From assembly GCF_000368265.1 (NCBI RefSeq), contig NZ_KB851219.1:263920-327919 (forward strand): DNA of 64,000 bases, given 5' to 3'. Positions 32,610 through 42,666 of the stretch are shown here, piece by piece. Below the pieces are notes generated by a model. That model saw only the letters and a list, made by a program, of their open reading frames with translations, did no database searches and was not told the DNA's origin. The translations under genes were made by a program, and so were the position numbers. Positions within the stretch are counted from its first letter, which is position 1, and each line of letters opens with the position of its first letter. The stretch comes from Acinetobacter brisouisimilis. GTDB taxonomy: Bacteria > Pseudomonadota > Gammaproteobacteria > Pseudomonadales > Moraxellaceae.

Positions 32610-33518
32610 GTGTCAATAATCGCATCAATATCTGCAGACGTTTTAAAATCTGCACAGCAACAAATTCAACAGGATTTAACGCAAGCATTAGATGCTTTTG
32701 CACTGCCTGAGCCTTTAAAAGGTGCGGTGTATCATGCTGTGATGTTAGGTGGTAAGCGTGTACGACCTGCACTGTGTTATGCAACTGCGGCGTTACAACC
32801 GCATATGCATTCTGCAGCAGTACGTCGTGCGGCAGTTGCAGTTGAATTGATTCATTGTTATTCGCTGGCACATGATGATTTGCCGTGTATGGACAATGAT
32901 TCTTTGCGCCGTGGACAACCGACGTGTCATGTTGCATTTGGGGAAGATACTGCTTTACTGGCGGGCGATGTGTTGCAGTCGATGGCCTATGAAGTGCTGG
33001 GCAGTCGCCTGTTTGATACAGGCGTAGCAATTGAACCCAGTGTCGTCTTAAAGCAAATGCAGATTTTAGCAACAGCCAGCTCGAAAATGGTTTGCGGTCA
33101 GGTGCTTGATTTACAAGCTGAAGGTAAAAAAGTTAATCAAGATGCTTTAGAAGATATTCACCGTAACAAAACAGGTGCGTTGATTCAGGCTGCAATCATG
33201 ATGGCGGCAGTGACGATTTTTAAAGGTACAGATCCTGCAATTCCACAGTTGCGTCAGTTTGGACAGTCAATTGGTCTGGCATTTCAGGTACAGGATGATA
33301 TTTTAGATGTCACGGCTGAAACTGAAGTCTTGGGTAAAACGGCGGGTAAAGATCTGGAAGTTGAAAAATCAACTTATCCTGCGCTTTTAGGTTTAGATGC
33401 TGCACAAGCTTATGCACAGCAATTGCATGATCAGGCGCTACAAGCTTTAAGCCATTTTGGGGAAGATGCACAGCAACTGCATGCGATTACCCAGTTTTTA
33501 CTGGCGCGGCAACATTAA
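32610..33518 (+). CDS. ispA: Farnesyl diphosphate synthase
   Basis: 302 residues from the GTG at 32610, which has GAGG at a good distance; upstream TTG at 32571 has none. First aspartate motif LAHDDLPCMDND and second QVQDDILDV, with GGKRVRP and the RRGQPT segment, identify a short-chain trans-prenyl synthase. It joins two isopentenyl diphosphates to dimethylallyl diphosphate to give C15 farnesyl diphosphate for quinones, undecaprenyl phosphate and haem O. The product feeds IspB encoded at 62.4 kb. In Proteobacteria it often precedes dxs; here it does not. Confidence 0.93.
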   Translation: MSIIASISADVLKSAQQQIQQDLTQALDAFALPEPLKGAVYHAVMLGGKRVRPALCYATAALQPHMHSAAVRRAAVAVELIHCYSLAHDDLPCMDNDSLRRGQPTCHVAFGEDTALLAGDVLQSMAYEVLGSRLFDTGVAIEPSVVLKQMQILATASSKMVCGQVLDLQAEGKKVNQDALEDIHRNKTGALIQAAIMMAAVTIFKGTDPAIPQLRQFGQSIGLAFQVQDDILDVTAETEVLGKTAGKDLEVEKSTYPALLGLDAAQAYAQQLHDQALQALSHFGEDAQQLHAITQFLLARQH

Positions 33519-33519
33519 A

Positions 33520-33542
33520 AAAAGCGGCTTAGCCGCTTTTTT
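33520..33542. terminator. Convergent terminator between ispA and SPFH gene
   Basis: AAAAGCGG (33520-33527) / CCGCTTTT (33533-33540) with small loop and A/T tracts on both sides, suitable for both transcripts. Confidence 0.85.
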
Positions 33543-33556
33543 TATTTTTAAATCAA

Positions 33557-34411
33557 TTATTTTAAAGTACGTCCCATAATGCCACGAATGGTATTCAGTA
33601 CATCGGCTGGCAGTACCACAGTTTTGGCATTGTTGGATTTTGCCATATCCTGCATCGCTTTAATGTACTGTTCACCAAGTAAATAAGACACAGGAATTTC
33701 CTGTTCGCCGATTGCAGAACTCACCATGGCAATCGCTTTTTGCGAAGCCTCTGCCAAAACCACTTGTGCTTCAGCATCGCGGCGTGAAGCTTCTAAACGT
33801 CCATCCGCTTCTAAAATGGCAGCTTGTTTTTCACCATCGGCTTTGGTGACGGTTGCACGGCGCTGACGTTCTGCCGCGGCTTGCGCTTCCATAGCAGCCT
33901 GCATTGTTGTAGAAGGTTGAATATCCTGAATTTCTACAGTTTTTAAGGTGATGCCCCAGTCGGCAATATCATCGGAAATTGCAGCTTTGAGCTTAGCTTT
34001 AATATGATCACGTGACGACAAAGCATCATCCAGATCCATTTCACCGACAATTGAACGCAAGGAAGTTTGCACCAAATTCTGAATTGCGATATTAAAATTT
34101 TCAATACCATAGACTGCTTTTTCAGGTGTGGTCAGGTTGATGTATGCCACAGCATTCATCATTAAAACGGCATTGTCACGGGTAATGACTTCTTGAGAAG
34201 GAATGTTGAGAACAATATCTTTGGTTGTGACTTTATAAGCAATATCATCAATATACGGAATAATGATACTTAAACCTGGCCCAAGAGTCGTATGGTATTT
34301 ACCTAAGCGTTGCACGATCCATTTGTTGCCTTGTGGAACAATCCGTACGCCTTTAAAAATAGTGACTGCAACAAAAGCAAGAAGTGCTAAAACAATAATA
34401 CTTGCGTTCAT
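33557..34411 (-). CDS. SPFH/band-7 membrane protein (QmcA/stomatin-like)
   Basis: 284 residues. One N-terminal membrane anchor (IIVLALLAFVAVTIF) followed by the SPFH core (RIVPQGNKWIVQRLGKYHTT, then LGPGLSIIIPYID) and a long Ala/Glu-rich helix (AAMEAQAAAERQRRATVTKA). Such proteins form large cages in the inner membrane around FtsH-like proteases or membrane microdomains. It is in an operon with the NfeD gene two bases upstream, the usual partner of stomatin-type proteins. Confidence 0.9.
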   Translation of the reverse strand: MNASIIVLALLAFVAVTIFKGVRIVPQGNKWIVQRLGKYHTTLGPGLSIIIPYIDDIAYKVTTKDIVLNIPSQEVITRDNAVLMMNAVAYINLTTPEKAVYGIENFNIAIQNLVQTSLRSIVGEMDLDDALSSRDHIKAKLKAAISDDIADWGITLKTVEIQDIQPSTTMQAAMEAQAAAERQRRATVTKADGEKQAAILEADGRLEASRRDAEAQVVLAEASQKAIAMVSSAIGEQEIPVSYLLGEQYIKAMQDMAKSNNAKTVVLPADVLNTIRGIMGRTLK

Positions 34412-34413
34412 TA

Positions 34414-34899
34414 TTATTTTCCTTGTTGTGAAGAGGAAGGATTTGAAGAATAGCGTTGTACCAGCAGGTCATTGCCTAAAATATCAGTCACAATAACGCG
34501 ATCACCGACCTGTACATTGGATGCAGTGCGGCATACCCATTCATCTGCGCCGAGTATAGGTAAGGAAAACCGTACTTTGATTTGCTCGTGATTGAGCCCA
34601 GTCTGAATCACCATACCAATTTGCCCGATGGTGGCTTCACGGGGTAAACCAGCCTTGGTTTTATCAATTGACAAAGGTTTTATAAATTTAAACCAGAGTA
34701 TGGTGCATAAAATTGATAAAACAGTCCATGTAACGACTTGGGTGGCAAAGCCCATCCACGGAAAAATCCAATATAAAATACTGACTATGATTGCAGCGAG
34801 ACCAAACCAAATCGCTGCAAAAGTGGGTATAACCAGTTCAATCAGCATCAAGCCAATGCCCAAAACAAACCAGTGCCAAGGTTCCAACACAATCTGCAT
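34414..34899 (-). CDS. NfeD family membrane protein
   Basis: 161 residues: three or four membrane segments at the N-terminus (WHWFVLGIGLMLIELVIP, FAAIWFGLAAIIVSILYWIF, TWTVLSILCTILWF), then a C-terminal OB-fold (GQIGMVIQTG ... VRFSLPILGADEWVCRTAS). This is the short NfeD class that cooperates with SPFH proteins. The adjacent SPFH gene follows at once on the same strand. Confidence 0.9.
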   Translation of the reverse strand: MQIVLEPWHWFVLGIGLMLIELVIPTFAAIWFGLAAIIVSILYWIFPWMGFATQVVTWTVLSILCTILWFKFIKPLSIDKTKAGLPREATIGQIGMVIQTGLNHEQIKVRFSLPILGADEWVCRTASNVQVGDRVIVTDILGNDLLVQRYSSNPSSSQQGK

Positions 34900-34997
34900 A
34901 AGTTGTCTCTATTTATTGGTTTTATGTGCAAAAATCACATCAGTTACTCACTAATGTAGCAGATGATATTGCTAAAAAATATGTTTATTGGGTGTTT

Positions 34998-35918
34998 TTA
35001 GAAACGTGGGCGTGGAGCAGGTCTTAGAGCAGCGGGTGATTTTTTAAAGTTGGCAATTGCTGCTTCTATGGCAGGAATCTTCGCTTGTGCGGCTTGTTCG
35101 CCTTCTAAAATTGCATTTTGGCTAGAACTCAAATCAAGCACACCCAAATTGCCGACTTTAGGCTGAATCACTACAGTAGCTTGTTGTAATTCCTGTTGAA
35201 TGCTTTGTTGACCCATAATGTTAATGGTTTGATCAAGTAGACCAAACATGTTGCCTGCGCCAGTTTTACTTGGACGTGCAGAAATATCAACTGCAATCAC
35301 AATATCTGCGCCCATGCTTTTTGCAGTACTGACGGGAATAGGGCTGACTAATCCGCCATCGACATACTTCACGCCTGCAATGGTTGCGGGTACAAATACG
35401 TTAGGAATACTACACGAGGCGCGAACAGCCTGACCGACATTGCCACGAATAAACTCGGTTTTTTTACCATTGTCGAGGCGTGTTGCTACAGCCGCAAAGC
35501 GGATCGGGAATTGCTGGATGGGCTTATTACCCACATTGGCATTAACGTAATCTTGAAGTTTTTGCCCCAGTACAACACCTTGACGGTTAAAGGTTAGATC
35601 ACGTAAGTCCGACTCTTTGAGCTGAAAAGCCAGTTGTTGTAATTGATAAGGTGTTTTGCCACTTGCATATAGGCTGCCCACAAAGCTGCCTGCGCTGGTT
35701 CCCGTGACAATTTTGGGTCTGATTCCATGTGATTCGAGTACTTTAATCACGCCAATATGTGAAAAACCCTTAGCTCCACCACCGCCTAGGGCAAGTGCAA
35801 TAACAGGTTCGCGTGGCTTAAGTGTTGGAAGTGTTTTTTTAGAACTTGTTGTGTCACATCCCAATAGTCCTGCACCCAATAGGGCAATGCAGGACCAGCG
35901 TGTTATTTTAAGTATCAT
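34998..35918 (-). CDS. Patatin-like phospholipase lipoprotein (RssA-like)
   Basis: 306 residues from the ATG at 35918, chosen because MILKITRWSCIALLGAGLLG then C is a complete lipoprotein signal (lipobox L-L-G-C); the ATG at 35939 would add seven residues. Patatin fold: oxyanion loop GGGGAKG, nucleophile elbow GTSAGS, and catalytic Asp in VDGGLVSPIP. The serine-aspartate dyad hydrolyses acyl esters of phospholipids. It should be anchored to a membrane, facing the periplasm. The C-terminal RPAPRPRF tail is Pro/Arg-rich. Confidence 0.85.
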   Translation of the reverse strand: MILKITRWSCIALLGAGLLGCDTTSSKKTLPTLKPREPVIALALGGGGAKGFSHIGVIKVLESHGIRPKIVTGTSAGSFVGSLYASGKTPYQLQQLAFQLKESDLRDLTFNRQGVVLGQKLQDYVNANVGNKPIQQFPIRFAAVATRLDNGKKTEFIRGNVGQAVRASCSIPNVFVPATIAGVKYVDGGLVSPIPVSTAKSMGADIVIAVDISARPSKTGAGNMFGLLDQTINIMGQQSIQQELQQATVVIQPKVGNLGVLDLSSSQNAILEGEQAAQAKIPAIEAAIANFKKSPAALRPAPRPRF

Positions 35919-35992
35919 ATAATCAAATGTTATGTGCATGAAAAAATGGGAGCGCTTATATCAGCAAATTTTTTAGATATTGACCAGTATTT

Positions 35993-36613
35993 TTACAAAA
36001 GTTTGCGTAAGGGTTCAGACAGCCATTCAAGGCGTTTTGGATAAAATTGCCCTTTATAGTGGGTTAATATTTTTTCTAAATCCTGCTCGTAGTCACCACT
36101 CGGTTGCGCTGCACCTAAGCAGCGTAAAACTTTCTTTTGATAATCAAGTGCAAACATAACAATTGGCACATTTGCGCCTGTGGCAATACGGTAAAACCCA
36201 GTTTTAAGGTTTTGGGCGTGTTTACGCGTGCCTTCAGGTGCCAGACCAATCCAGATTTTTTCTCTGGATTGCATAATCTGAATGGCTTGTTCAGTAAAAC
36301 CGCTCTTGCTGTTACGCTGAATAGGAATGACATCAACTTGTTCAAGTAGTGGTTTGAGCGGTGTTTTAAATAATGATGCCTTACCTAAAACCGAGATTTT
36401 AACCCCTAAACCCAAAATCCCGATCAGAGCATACCAAGCATCATAATTCGATGTATGCGGCATGAGAATCGCGACCCCTTTGGGTAGGTCAGGAATTTCG
36501 CCTTCAAAACTCCAGCCTTGTAAAAATAACAATTGGCGAAACCAAGCACGGCTATTTGCTGTACCACGTGCAGGTAATTGGGGAGGTAGATTCGGAAAAT
36601 TTTTGGCTTGCAT
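35993..36613 (-). CDS. PlsC-like lysophospholipid acyltransferase
   Basis: 206 residues. Acyltransferase motif I HTSNYD (H-x4-D), motif II around FKTPLKPLLEQVDVIPIQR and motif III APEGTRK. This is the small soluble-looking class that acylates lysophospholipid or related acceptors at the inner membrane; the exact acceptor is unknown. It stands beside the patatin-like lipase gene on the same strand (74 bases apart), so the two may have linked roles in phospholipid turnover. Confidence 0.85.
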   Translation of the reverse strand: MQAKNFPNLPPQLPARGTANSRAWFRQLLFLQGWSFEGEIPDLPKGVAILMPHTSNYDAWYALIGILGLGVKISVLGKASLFKTPLKPLLEQVDVIPIQRNSKSGFTEQAIQIMQSREKIWIGLAPEGTRKHAQNLKTGFYRIATGANVPIVMFALDYQKKVLRCLGAAQPSGDYEQDLEKILTHYKGQFYPKRLEWLSEPLRKLL

Positions 36614-37202
36614 ATTGGTCGTTCAATGCCATTTTGACAAGAATGCATTGTAAACTGATGTGCCCATCATGGTTGTACAAATTGTAAGTCTTGAGTTTAA
36701 TCCCACTACACATACCATTTGGTATATGCAATAGTCTGGTTGAATAACAACCGTTCACTTGTACATTTTTAACGACAAGGGTTCTTGATAGAGTTTCACT
36801 TTTTATGCATTTTAGTTCTGATTTTTCTCAGTCATCGTCCTAGTTGTTACTTTTTTGGCAGTGTTTTGGAGTTATCTGTAGAGTTGTATCGAGAATATGG
36901 TTATTGATTTTTTAGATGGATTTTCTATTCATTAATTAGAGATAAAATTTTAATTACGAGTAAGTGTTTAAAAAATGTGCAAAAAATTAAAAAATTACAT
37001 TTTTCTTTTGATCAGAGTATTGGAAAAAAAAGTATTTAAAGTTATTTTTTGTGTAATTCTACGACTTAAGCTGTATAGAAATATATTGAATAAGCAAGGA
37101 AGATTAAATTTATTAAGGGATTGTCATAATTTTGTTACTTTAGTTTGGAATAGTAGCGATACTTTCAAAACAACAAGTTTTTTTTATTGGATGGAGAATA
37201 CT
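36614..37202. promoter_or_regulatory. Long AT-rich upstream region of the porin gene
   Basis: 590 bases without a gene. It must contain the promoters of the acyltransferase gene (minus) and dcaP (plus). The palindrome ATACCA-TT-TGGTAT (36712-36725) is operator-like. The open frame from 36975 runs into the porin but has no signal sequence and no ribosome-binding site, so it is untranslated leader. Confidence 0.5.
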
Positions 37203-38630
37203 GTGGTCAAGGTAAAAACATTAGCACTTTCAGTCAGCGCAGCTTTAGCGTTGGGCGCAATGGGTTCTGCTCAAGCAGCAACAACAACACAACAAGTTGC
37301 TGACTTAAAAGCACAAGTTGCAGAACTTCAGCAAATGGTTCAAAGCCTTTCTAGCCAACAACAGCAACAAGCAGTGCAATTGCAACAACAAGCAGAAATT
37401 GCTGCAGCTAAACCAGCACCAGTTGCACCAATGGCAGCTAGCACTAAACCAGGTTGGATCACACTTGCAGATGGTCAAACTCAGCTTAGAGTTTATGGTA
37501 GCGTTCGTGCAGACAGCACTTATGACACTAAAGGTGGAAACTCTGATACCACAAGTATTACCAACAATACAAACAAAGTACCTTTAAATTCTGCAAATGG
37601 TACTCGAAATAACCTGAACGTATCTGCTGCAACTTCACGCCTTGGTGTTGATGTTGTTCGTCCAACACAATATGGCGACTTAACAGGTAAACTCGAAGCT
37701 GACTTTATGGGCAGCAGCAGCACAAATGGCGATGGTTCATTCCGTGTGCGTCATGCTTACCTTTCTTTGGGTAAATGGTTAGTCGGTCAAACCACTTCTC
37801 CATTCGTTAACGTTGATACTATGCCTGAAACTGTTGACTACAATGGTGCAATGGGTGGTGGTACAAAACGTAACGTTCAAGTACGTTATACTCAACCAAT
37901 CACTGCTAATCAAAAAGTGTTAGTTGCGTTGGAAGGTGGTGATGTTGATAAGTTAAGTACTGCGGGTACTGCAATTACTGCTGGAACAACAACTACATCT
38001 TCAGGCGGTAACCGTTTACCTGCATTAACTGCACGTTATGACATTGCTACTGCCGATAAAAAAGGTTTGTTGCAAGTTCATGGTATGTTGCATGAAAACC
38101 GTATTTCTGCTGCAACAGCAGCAACTAATGCTGGTTATAACATTGACGAAACCAAGTTGGGTTGGGGTGTTGGTGTAGGTGGTAAATATAGCTTTACACC
38201 AAATGATACTGTATTTGCTAACTACTATCACCTAAAAGGTGATAACCGATATATGTTCTTCCAAAATGATGCATATGTTGCTTCTCGTGTTGGTACAGAT
38301 CTTTATATCGGTGAATCTGAGTCTGATTCTGGTTTGCTCGGTTACTCGCATAAGTGGTCACCAAAATTCCGCTCAACTGTAGCAGCTGGCGCAATTTGGT
38401 ATAAAAATAGCGATACTTATGCAAACTATGCAAAAACAACAGCTTCTCAAACTTTGAACAAAAGCTTGTATAACATTATTGTTAACAGCTTCTACTCACC
38501 TGTTAAAGACGTAGATTTAGGTGTTGAATACACTTATGGTCAACGTGAAACATTTGCAAGCAAAACTGCACTTGTAGACAACAAGGGTGATTACTCTCGT
38601 GTAGGCTTAATGGCTCGTTATAACTTCTAA
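37203..38630 (+). CDS. dcaP: DcaP-family outer-membrane porin
   Basis: 475 residues from the GTG at 37203, which has GGAG six bases before it; the ATG at 37191 is a second option. Signal peptide VKVKTLALSVSAALALGAMG then SAQA, cleaved after AQA. The mature protein starts with a short coiled coil (VADLKAQVAELQQMVQSL) and a Gln-rich stretch, the periplasmic extension typical of DcaP trimers. The 16-strand barrel follows, ending in aromatic Phe (VGLMARYNF). DcaP takes up dicarboxylic acids and phthalates and is an abundant porin in Acinetobacter. Single gene with a strong terminator. Confidence 0.88.
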   Translation: MVKVKTLALSVSAALALGAMGSAQAATTTQQVADLKAQVAELQQMVQSLSSQQQQQAVQLQQQAEIAAAKPAPVAPMAASTKPGWITLADGQTQLRVYGSVRADSTYDTKGGNSDTTSITNNTNKVPLNSANGTRNNLNVSAATSRLGVDVVRPTQYGDLTGKLEADFMGSSSTNGDGSFRVRHAYLSLGKWLVGQTTSPFVNVDTMPETVDYNGAMGGGTKRNVQVRYTQPITANQKVLVALEGGDVDKLSTAGTAITAGTTTTSSGGNRLPALTARYDIATADKKGLLQVHGMLHENRISAATAATNAGYNIDETKLGWGVGVGGKYSFTPNDTVFANYYHLKGDNRYMFFQNDAYVASRVGTDLYIGESESDSGLLGYSHKWSPKFRSTVAAGAIWYKNSDTYANYAKTTASQTLNKSLYNIIVNSFYSPVKDVDLGVEYTYGQRETFASKTALVDNKGDYSRVGLMARYNF

Positions 38631-38656
38631 TTTAACGAACACGAACCTAATGCTTT

Positions 38657-38686
38657 AAAACCGTAGCCGAATGGCTGCGGTTTTTT
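38657..38686 (+). terminator. Terminator of dcaP
   Basis: AAAACCGTAGCC (38657-38668) / GGCTGCGGTTTT (38673-38684), loop GAAT, one G-T pair, T-run. Confidence 0.9.
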
Positions 38687-38689
38687 ATT

Positions 38690-40630
38690 TTTGGGTGCAT
38701 AAATTTATTGGTTTAGCCTAAAAGGTATAAGTGACGGGTCTCAGTTTGAATGATGTATTTTTTACTGCTGAAACCATGGTCTTATATATGCTATAACTTG
38801 AAGAAAAATTGCGAGTTGAGCATACAGCATAAGCTCATAATCTATTTTGAATCTCAACTTAACTAGCTATTCACAAGGCTTGAAATGGCTACTTTAGGTT
38901 ACATGCTTACTTTTACCGTGAAATCCTACAAGGTGTACTCCAAAATCCAAAAAATTTACCTATAGTTTTTATCATGGTTTTAGATCCTGCATTTCTAGCT
39001 ATTGAACAATAAAGATCAGATATATTTTAAGTGTGAAAATACTCAAATTAAGAATAAAAATAAAATAATCAATGAATTGAATTAGTTTTAAAAAAACTGA
39101 TATTAGAAAGTTTTTAGCAGATTAAGAACACTGTATTCATTATTATTAGGGAATTACGTGCCAAGCAACTGCTACAAATCAAAATGTAAAATCTGTTTTA
39201 GATATAGAGTTTTTAGTACGAATAATAATCCTCAAGTATAAATGCAAGATTGCGTGACGAAGAAGCTAATGAAGCCTATACCATCCAGATGTATTTGTAC
39301 TGCTGAAAATATCTAGCAATAGTCTAGCCCGAAATGTAGAGCAGATCTTGAAAGAAGAGTGCGATTATGTATGAAAGATATGCGCTAGATTCCACAATAG
39401 AAATATCAACACAGCACGAATTATTCTTACGCAATATTGTTTATTTGAGAGTGTACATTTTACAGGAAAAGCCCTCTTACTTTAACAAGGCTAGATGTCA
39501 ATAGTTATTGTTTAAGTGTTTTTTAAGTTAGTCCTTATACATTGCAATTTCCATATGGAAGAATAATTAAGCTGAATTTGTAGGTTAGTTTAAAGCCAAA
39601 TTCTAGCCAATCAACTTGAACTGTTTGAAGTCGTGCTGGTTTGAGTGTTAAGGCTTTATTATTCTGCAGGGGTAAAATTTTTAGGGCACTAGAACAGAAA
39701 ATGGTCGACTGTCTTATTATTGGTGATTACTGGATGTACGGCGTATTTTGTTAGACCTATCCTATAAGGAGAATGTTCTCCGAACGAATTCAGAATATGA
39801 TGCAAACAGGTCACATTAGTCATTCTGTCATCATTTTTTCGCTAGACAAAATTGAGATATATCTCAATTGCGTGTAAGAAAAATAAAATAGGTTTATGAA
39901 AGTCGCTTATGCAAGTATTTGCTGTGACTCGGTTTTATGAAAATTATTCCTATAGGTATAATTTTCGATAACTGCTTAAGAAAAAAGACTTGAGGTTTGC
40001 TTTGGAGAAAGACAAGGATTGTAATCGGCTTGATTATTGCAGTTAGTGTGGTTGATTTAAGTGATCTTCACTTTAGTTGTTGTTTTGTGGGCATTAGAAG
40101 TTAAGTCTCTACGCTTACCGAATAACGAGTTTGGCGCAGGATTTAAACTATTGGACAACATAGATAGATCCTTAAGCCATATTCAAGTGATTGCTCAACA
40201 TCAGTTCAGATCGCAATGTCCTTGTGATTTAGAAGTGTGAATGAGAAAAATTGCTCAATCGTGATGATAATAGTATTGTTTATATTCATCATATTTGAAG
40301 TGATTGATGTTGTAGCTAACCATGATAAGTATCAAACAGGTTTTTGGTATTTATCGAACTATAGTGAGCCACGGCTGAAATTCTTTGTATATGCATAGTG
40401 CACGATATACTTTAGTACCATTCCTACAAATTCATAGTTTCGGGATGATGTGGTTTTTTCAGAGTGGTGCAGAAACAAATACGTCGTGTGCTTGTTATAT
40501 AACAGCAGTAACAAAAAGTGAGCATGATAATGTGCTTCCAACTTTGTTGAAGTTGTTGGATATTGACAGTCATGTTATCCACCCCGAATTAAATATGTTG
40601 GTGTAGTGTGCCAACCTGTAAATTGTAATT
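38690..40630. other. Nearly 2 kb without an intact gene; probable degraded genes
   Basis: No open frame longer than about 73 codons and no recognised family. Several short stretches look like eroded coding sequence: 39367-39504 plus (45 codons, MYERYALDSTIEIS...), about 40100-40240 plus (LPNNEFGAGFKLLDNIDRSL, then SHIQVIAQHQ) and 40264-40398 plus (44 codons, MIIVLFIFIIFEVIDVVANH, then YQTGFWYLSNY). The last starts with a membrane-like segment. Stops interrupt them. It also holds palindromes at 39768-39781 and 39850-39869. Confidence 0.5.
39850..39869. promoter_or_regulatory. Perfect 20-bp palindrome
   Basis: AATTGAGATATATCTCAATT, completely self-complementary, in a gene-free region. Typical of a dimeric repressor site. 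No promoter or target gene is evident; it may be left from a lost gene. Confidence 0.5.
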
Positions 40631-40642
40631 AGAGTGCATCGA

Positions 40643-41317
40643 ATGTCGAAGATCTTAATAATTGAAGATGATTTTATGATTGCAGAGTCCACCATTACCC
40701 TGTTGAAATATCATGGTTTTGATGTTGAATGGGTCAACAATGGTGTTGATGGTCTGGCAGAATTGTCTAAGCAAGCGTTTGATATCGTGTTGCTTGATCT
40801 TGGCTTGCCGATGATGGATGGCATGCAGGTTCTCAAGCAGATTCGCCAACGGACACAAATTCCAGTTTTGATTATCTCGGCACGGGATCAGTTAGAAAAT
40901 CGTGTAGATGGTTTAAATCAAGGTGCAGACGATTATCTGGTGAAACCTTATGAATTTGAGGAGCTATTTGCGCGTATTCAGGCATTGTTGCGCCGTGCGG
41001 GTATTGGCGTAAAAACTAGCACCAATGATAAGGTGTTGATTAATGGTGATTTGGTGCTCGATATTGAGCAGCACATTGCCAAGCTTAATGGGCAAATCAT
41101 TGAATTATCGAATCGTGAATGGGCAATCTTAACGCCACTCATGACACATCCAAATAAGATCTTTTCCAAGTCTAATTTGGAAGATAAGCTGTATGATTTT
41201 GACAGTGAAGTCTCTAGCAATACCATTGAGGTTTATATTCACCATTTGCGTGCCAAACTCGGGAAAGATTTTATTCGTACGATCCGTGGCTTGGGTTATC
41301 GTTTAGGGCATAATTGA
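40643..41317 (+). CDS. OmpR/PhoB-family response regulator (QseB/PmrA-like)
   Basis: 224 residues from the ATG at 40643 (AGAG upstream); a GTG at 40634 is less likely. Receiver domain with ILIIEDD, phosphoacceptor Asp52 in VLLDLGLP and the conserved Lys in DDYLVKPYEF. The C-terminal winged HTH ends SNTIEVYIHHLRAKLGKDFI then RTIRGLGYRL. It is followed by its sensor kinase, overlapping by 4 bases if the TTG start is used. Signal and targets are unknown. Confidence 0.92.
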   Translation: MSKILIIEDDFMIAESTITLLKYHGFDVEWVNNGVDGLAELSKQAFDIVLLDLGLPMMDGMQVLKQIRQRTQIPVLIISARDQLENRVDGLNQGADDYLVKPYEFEELFARIQALLRRAGIGVKTSTNDKVLINGDLVLDIEQHIAKLNGQIIELSNREWAILTPLMTHPNKIFSKSNLEDKLYDFDSEVSSNTIEVYIHHLRAKLGKDFIRTIRGLGYRLGHN

Positions 41318-42666
41318 GTTCAAATATAAGAATGCAAAAAGCTAAGTCTTTAGGATCAAAACTAGTTGTTCTCACATCGCTGCTGAGCGTAGTGATGGCA
41401 TGTATTTTGATGTTTTCGACTTATCATATTGCGCTTAAAGAATTGACCCGAATACTCGATACCCAAATGCAGTTCTTGGCAAGGCGTGCGACCACATTTA
41501 ATTTAAAAAGTACTCATAGCAGCTTTAATCTTGACCATGAATATGAGCGCCAAGAGCTGTTTATGGATATTTGGTCGTATGATGATGTGAATCAACTCAA
41601 AACCAATCAGCTACTTGTCCCTCGAGTCAGCAAGGCGGGTTTTTATCAGCATGAAACTGATAATGGCACATGGTATACCTATGTGTTACCAACGCCGAAA
41701 TTTCAAATTCAGGTCAGTCAACATGAGCGTACCCGACAAGTTCTAGCGTTAGAGTTGGCGGGCAGTATGGTGCTGCCTTATATTCTGATTATGCCATTTG
41801 TGCTGTTTATTATTTTCTGGATTATTCGGGGAAGTCTGAAACCGCTGGATGATCTGAAAAGTGAACTGGCGCAGCGCGATTCCAATGAGCTTACTCATAT
41901 TCAGGAAGAACAGTATCCAATAGAACTGTTACCTGCAATTCACGAAATTAACTATTTGTTTGACCGTATTTCTAAAACTCAACAGGAACAGAAACAGTTT
42001 ATTGCCGATGCTGCACATGAACTGCGTACTCCGATTACCGCATTGAATTTGCAAACTAAAATTTTACTGCGTGATTTTCCTGAAAATACGGCATTGATTA
42101 ATTTAAGTAAGGGCTTGGCGCGAATTCAACATTTAGTCAGTCAGTTATTGGCACTTGCCAAGCAGGACGCCTCGCTCAATATTTTGGAAATGTCGAAGAA
42201 ATTTCGCTTAAACGATGTGGCATTAAATTGTGTCGAACAGCTGATGAATCTGGCGATGGAAAAAGACATTGACCTAGGCTTTGAGCGCAATGATGAAGTT
42301 ATTCTCCAAAGTTATGAGCCGACGGTGCATTCCATTATTTATAACCTGATTGATAACGCCATTAAGTACACTCCAACACAAGGGGTGATTAATATTGCCG
42401 TATATCCAGATCAGCAGCAGCAAGTTGCGTATATTTGTATCGAAGACAGCGGCCCTGGAATTCCACAAGAGCAGTATGAAGACGTGCTCAAACGATTTTA
42501 TCGAGTACATCACCATCTGGAAGTGGGCAGTGGGCTAGGGTTATCGATTGTACAAAAAGCGATTCAGCATGTAGGTGGAACATTGAGCTTCGACAAAAGC
42601 TTGGAATTGGGAGGCTTAAGAGTTTTGGTCAAGCTACCGCTTCGCCTTCCAACACTGAACTCATGA
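41314..42666 (+). CDS. Sensor histidine kinase (QseC-like)
   Basis: 450 residues. Two membrane segments (LVVLTSLLSVVMACILMFST and LPYILIMPFVLFIIFWII) flank a periplasmic sensor of about 110 residues. HAMP-like linker, H-box DAAHELRTPITAL, N-box YNLIDNAIKYTP, G-boxes EDSGPGIP and GSGLGLSIV. The start is TTG at 41314 with AGGG upstream and overlaps the regulator's stop; the ATG at 41332 is possible. The gene ends in TCATGA, which also supplies the stop codon of the convergent kinase gene. Confidence 0.92.
   Translation: MSSNIRMQKAKSLGSKLVVLTSLLSVVMACILMFSTYHIALKELTRILDTQMQFLARRATTFNLKSTHSSFNLDHEYERQELFMDIWSYDDVNQLKTNQLLVPRVSKAGFYQHETDNGTWYTYVLPTPKFQIQVSQHERTRQVLALELAGSMVLPYILIMPFVLFIIFWIIRGSLKPLDDLKSELAQRDSNELTHIQEEQYPIELLPAIHEINYLFDRISKTQQEQKQFIADAAHELRTPITALNLQTKILLRDFPENTALINLSKGLARIQHLVSQLLALAKQDASLNILEMSKKFRLNDVALNCVEQLMNLAMEKDIDLGFERNDEVILQSYEPTVHSIIYNLIDNAIKYTPTQGVINIAVYPDQQQQVAYICIEDSGPGIPQEQYEDVLKRFYRVHHHLEVGSGLGLSIVQKAIQHVGGTLSFDKSLELGGLRVLVKLPLRLPTLNS

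Noticed and set aside
32590..33072. 160-codon antisense frame in ispA
   Set aside because: His/Gln-rich shadow of a clear coding gene with no signal or family.
36975..37202. N-terminal extension of the DcaP reading frame by 76 codons
   Set aside because: The extension is AT-biased, lacks a ribosome-binding site and would bury the signal peptide; GTG 37203 has a good GGAG.
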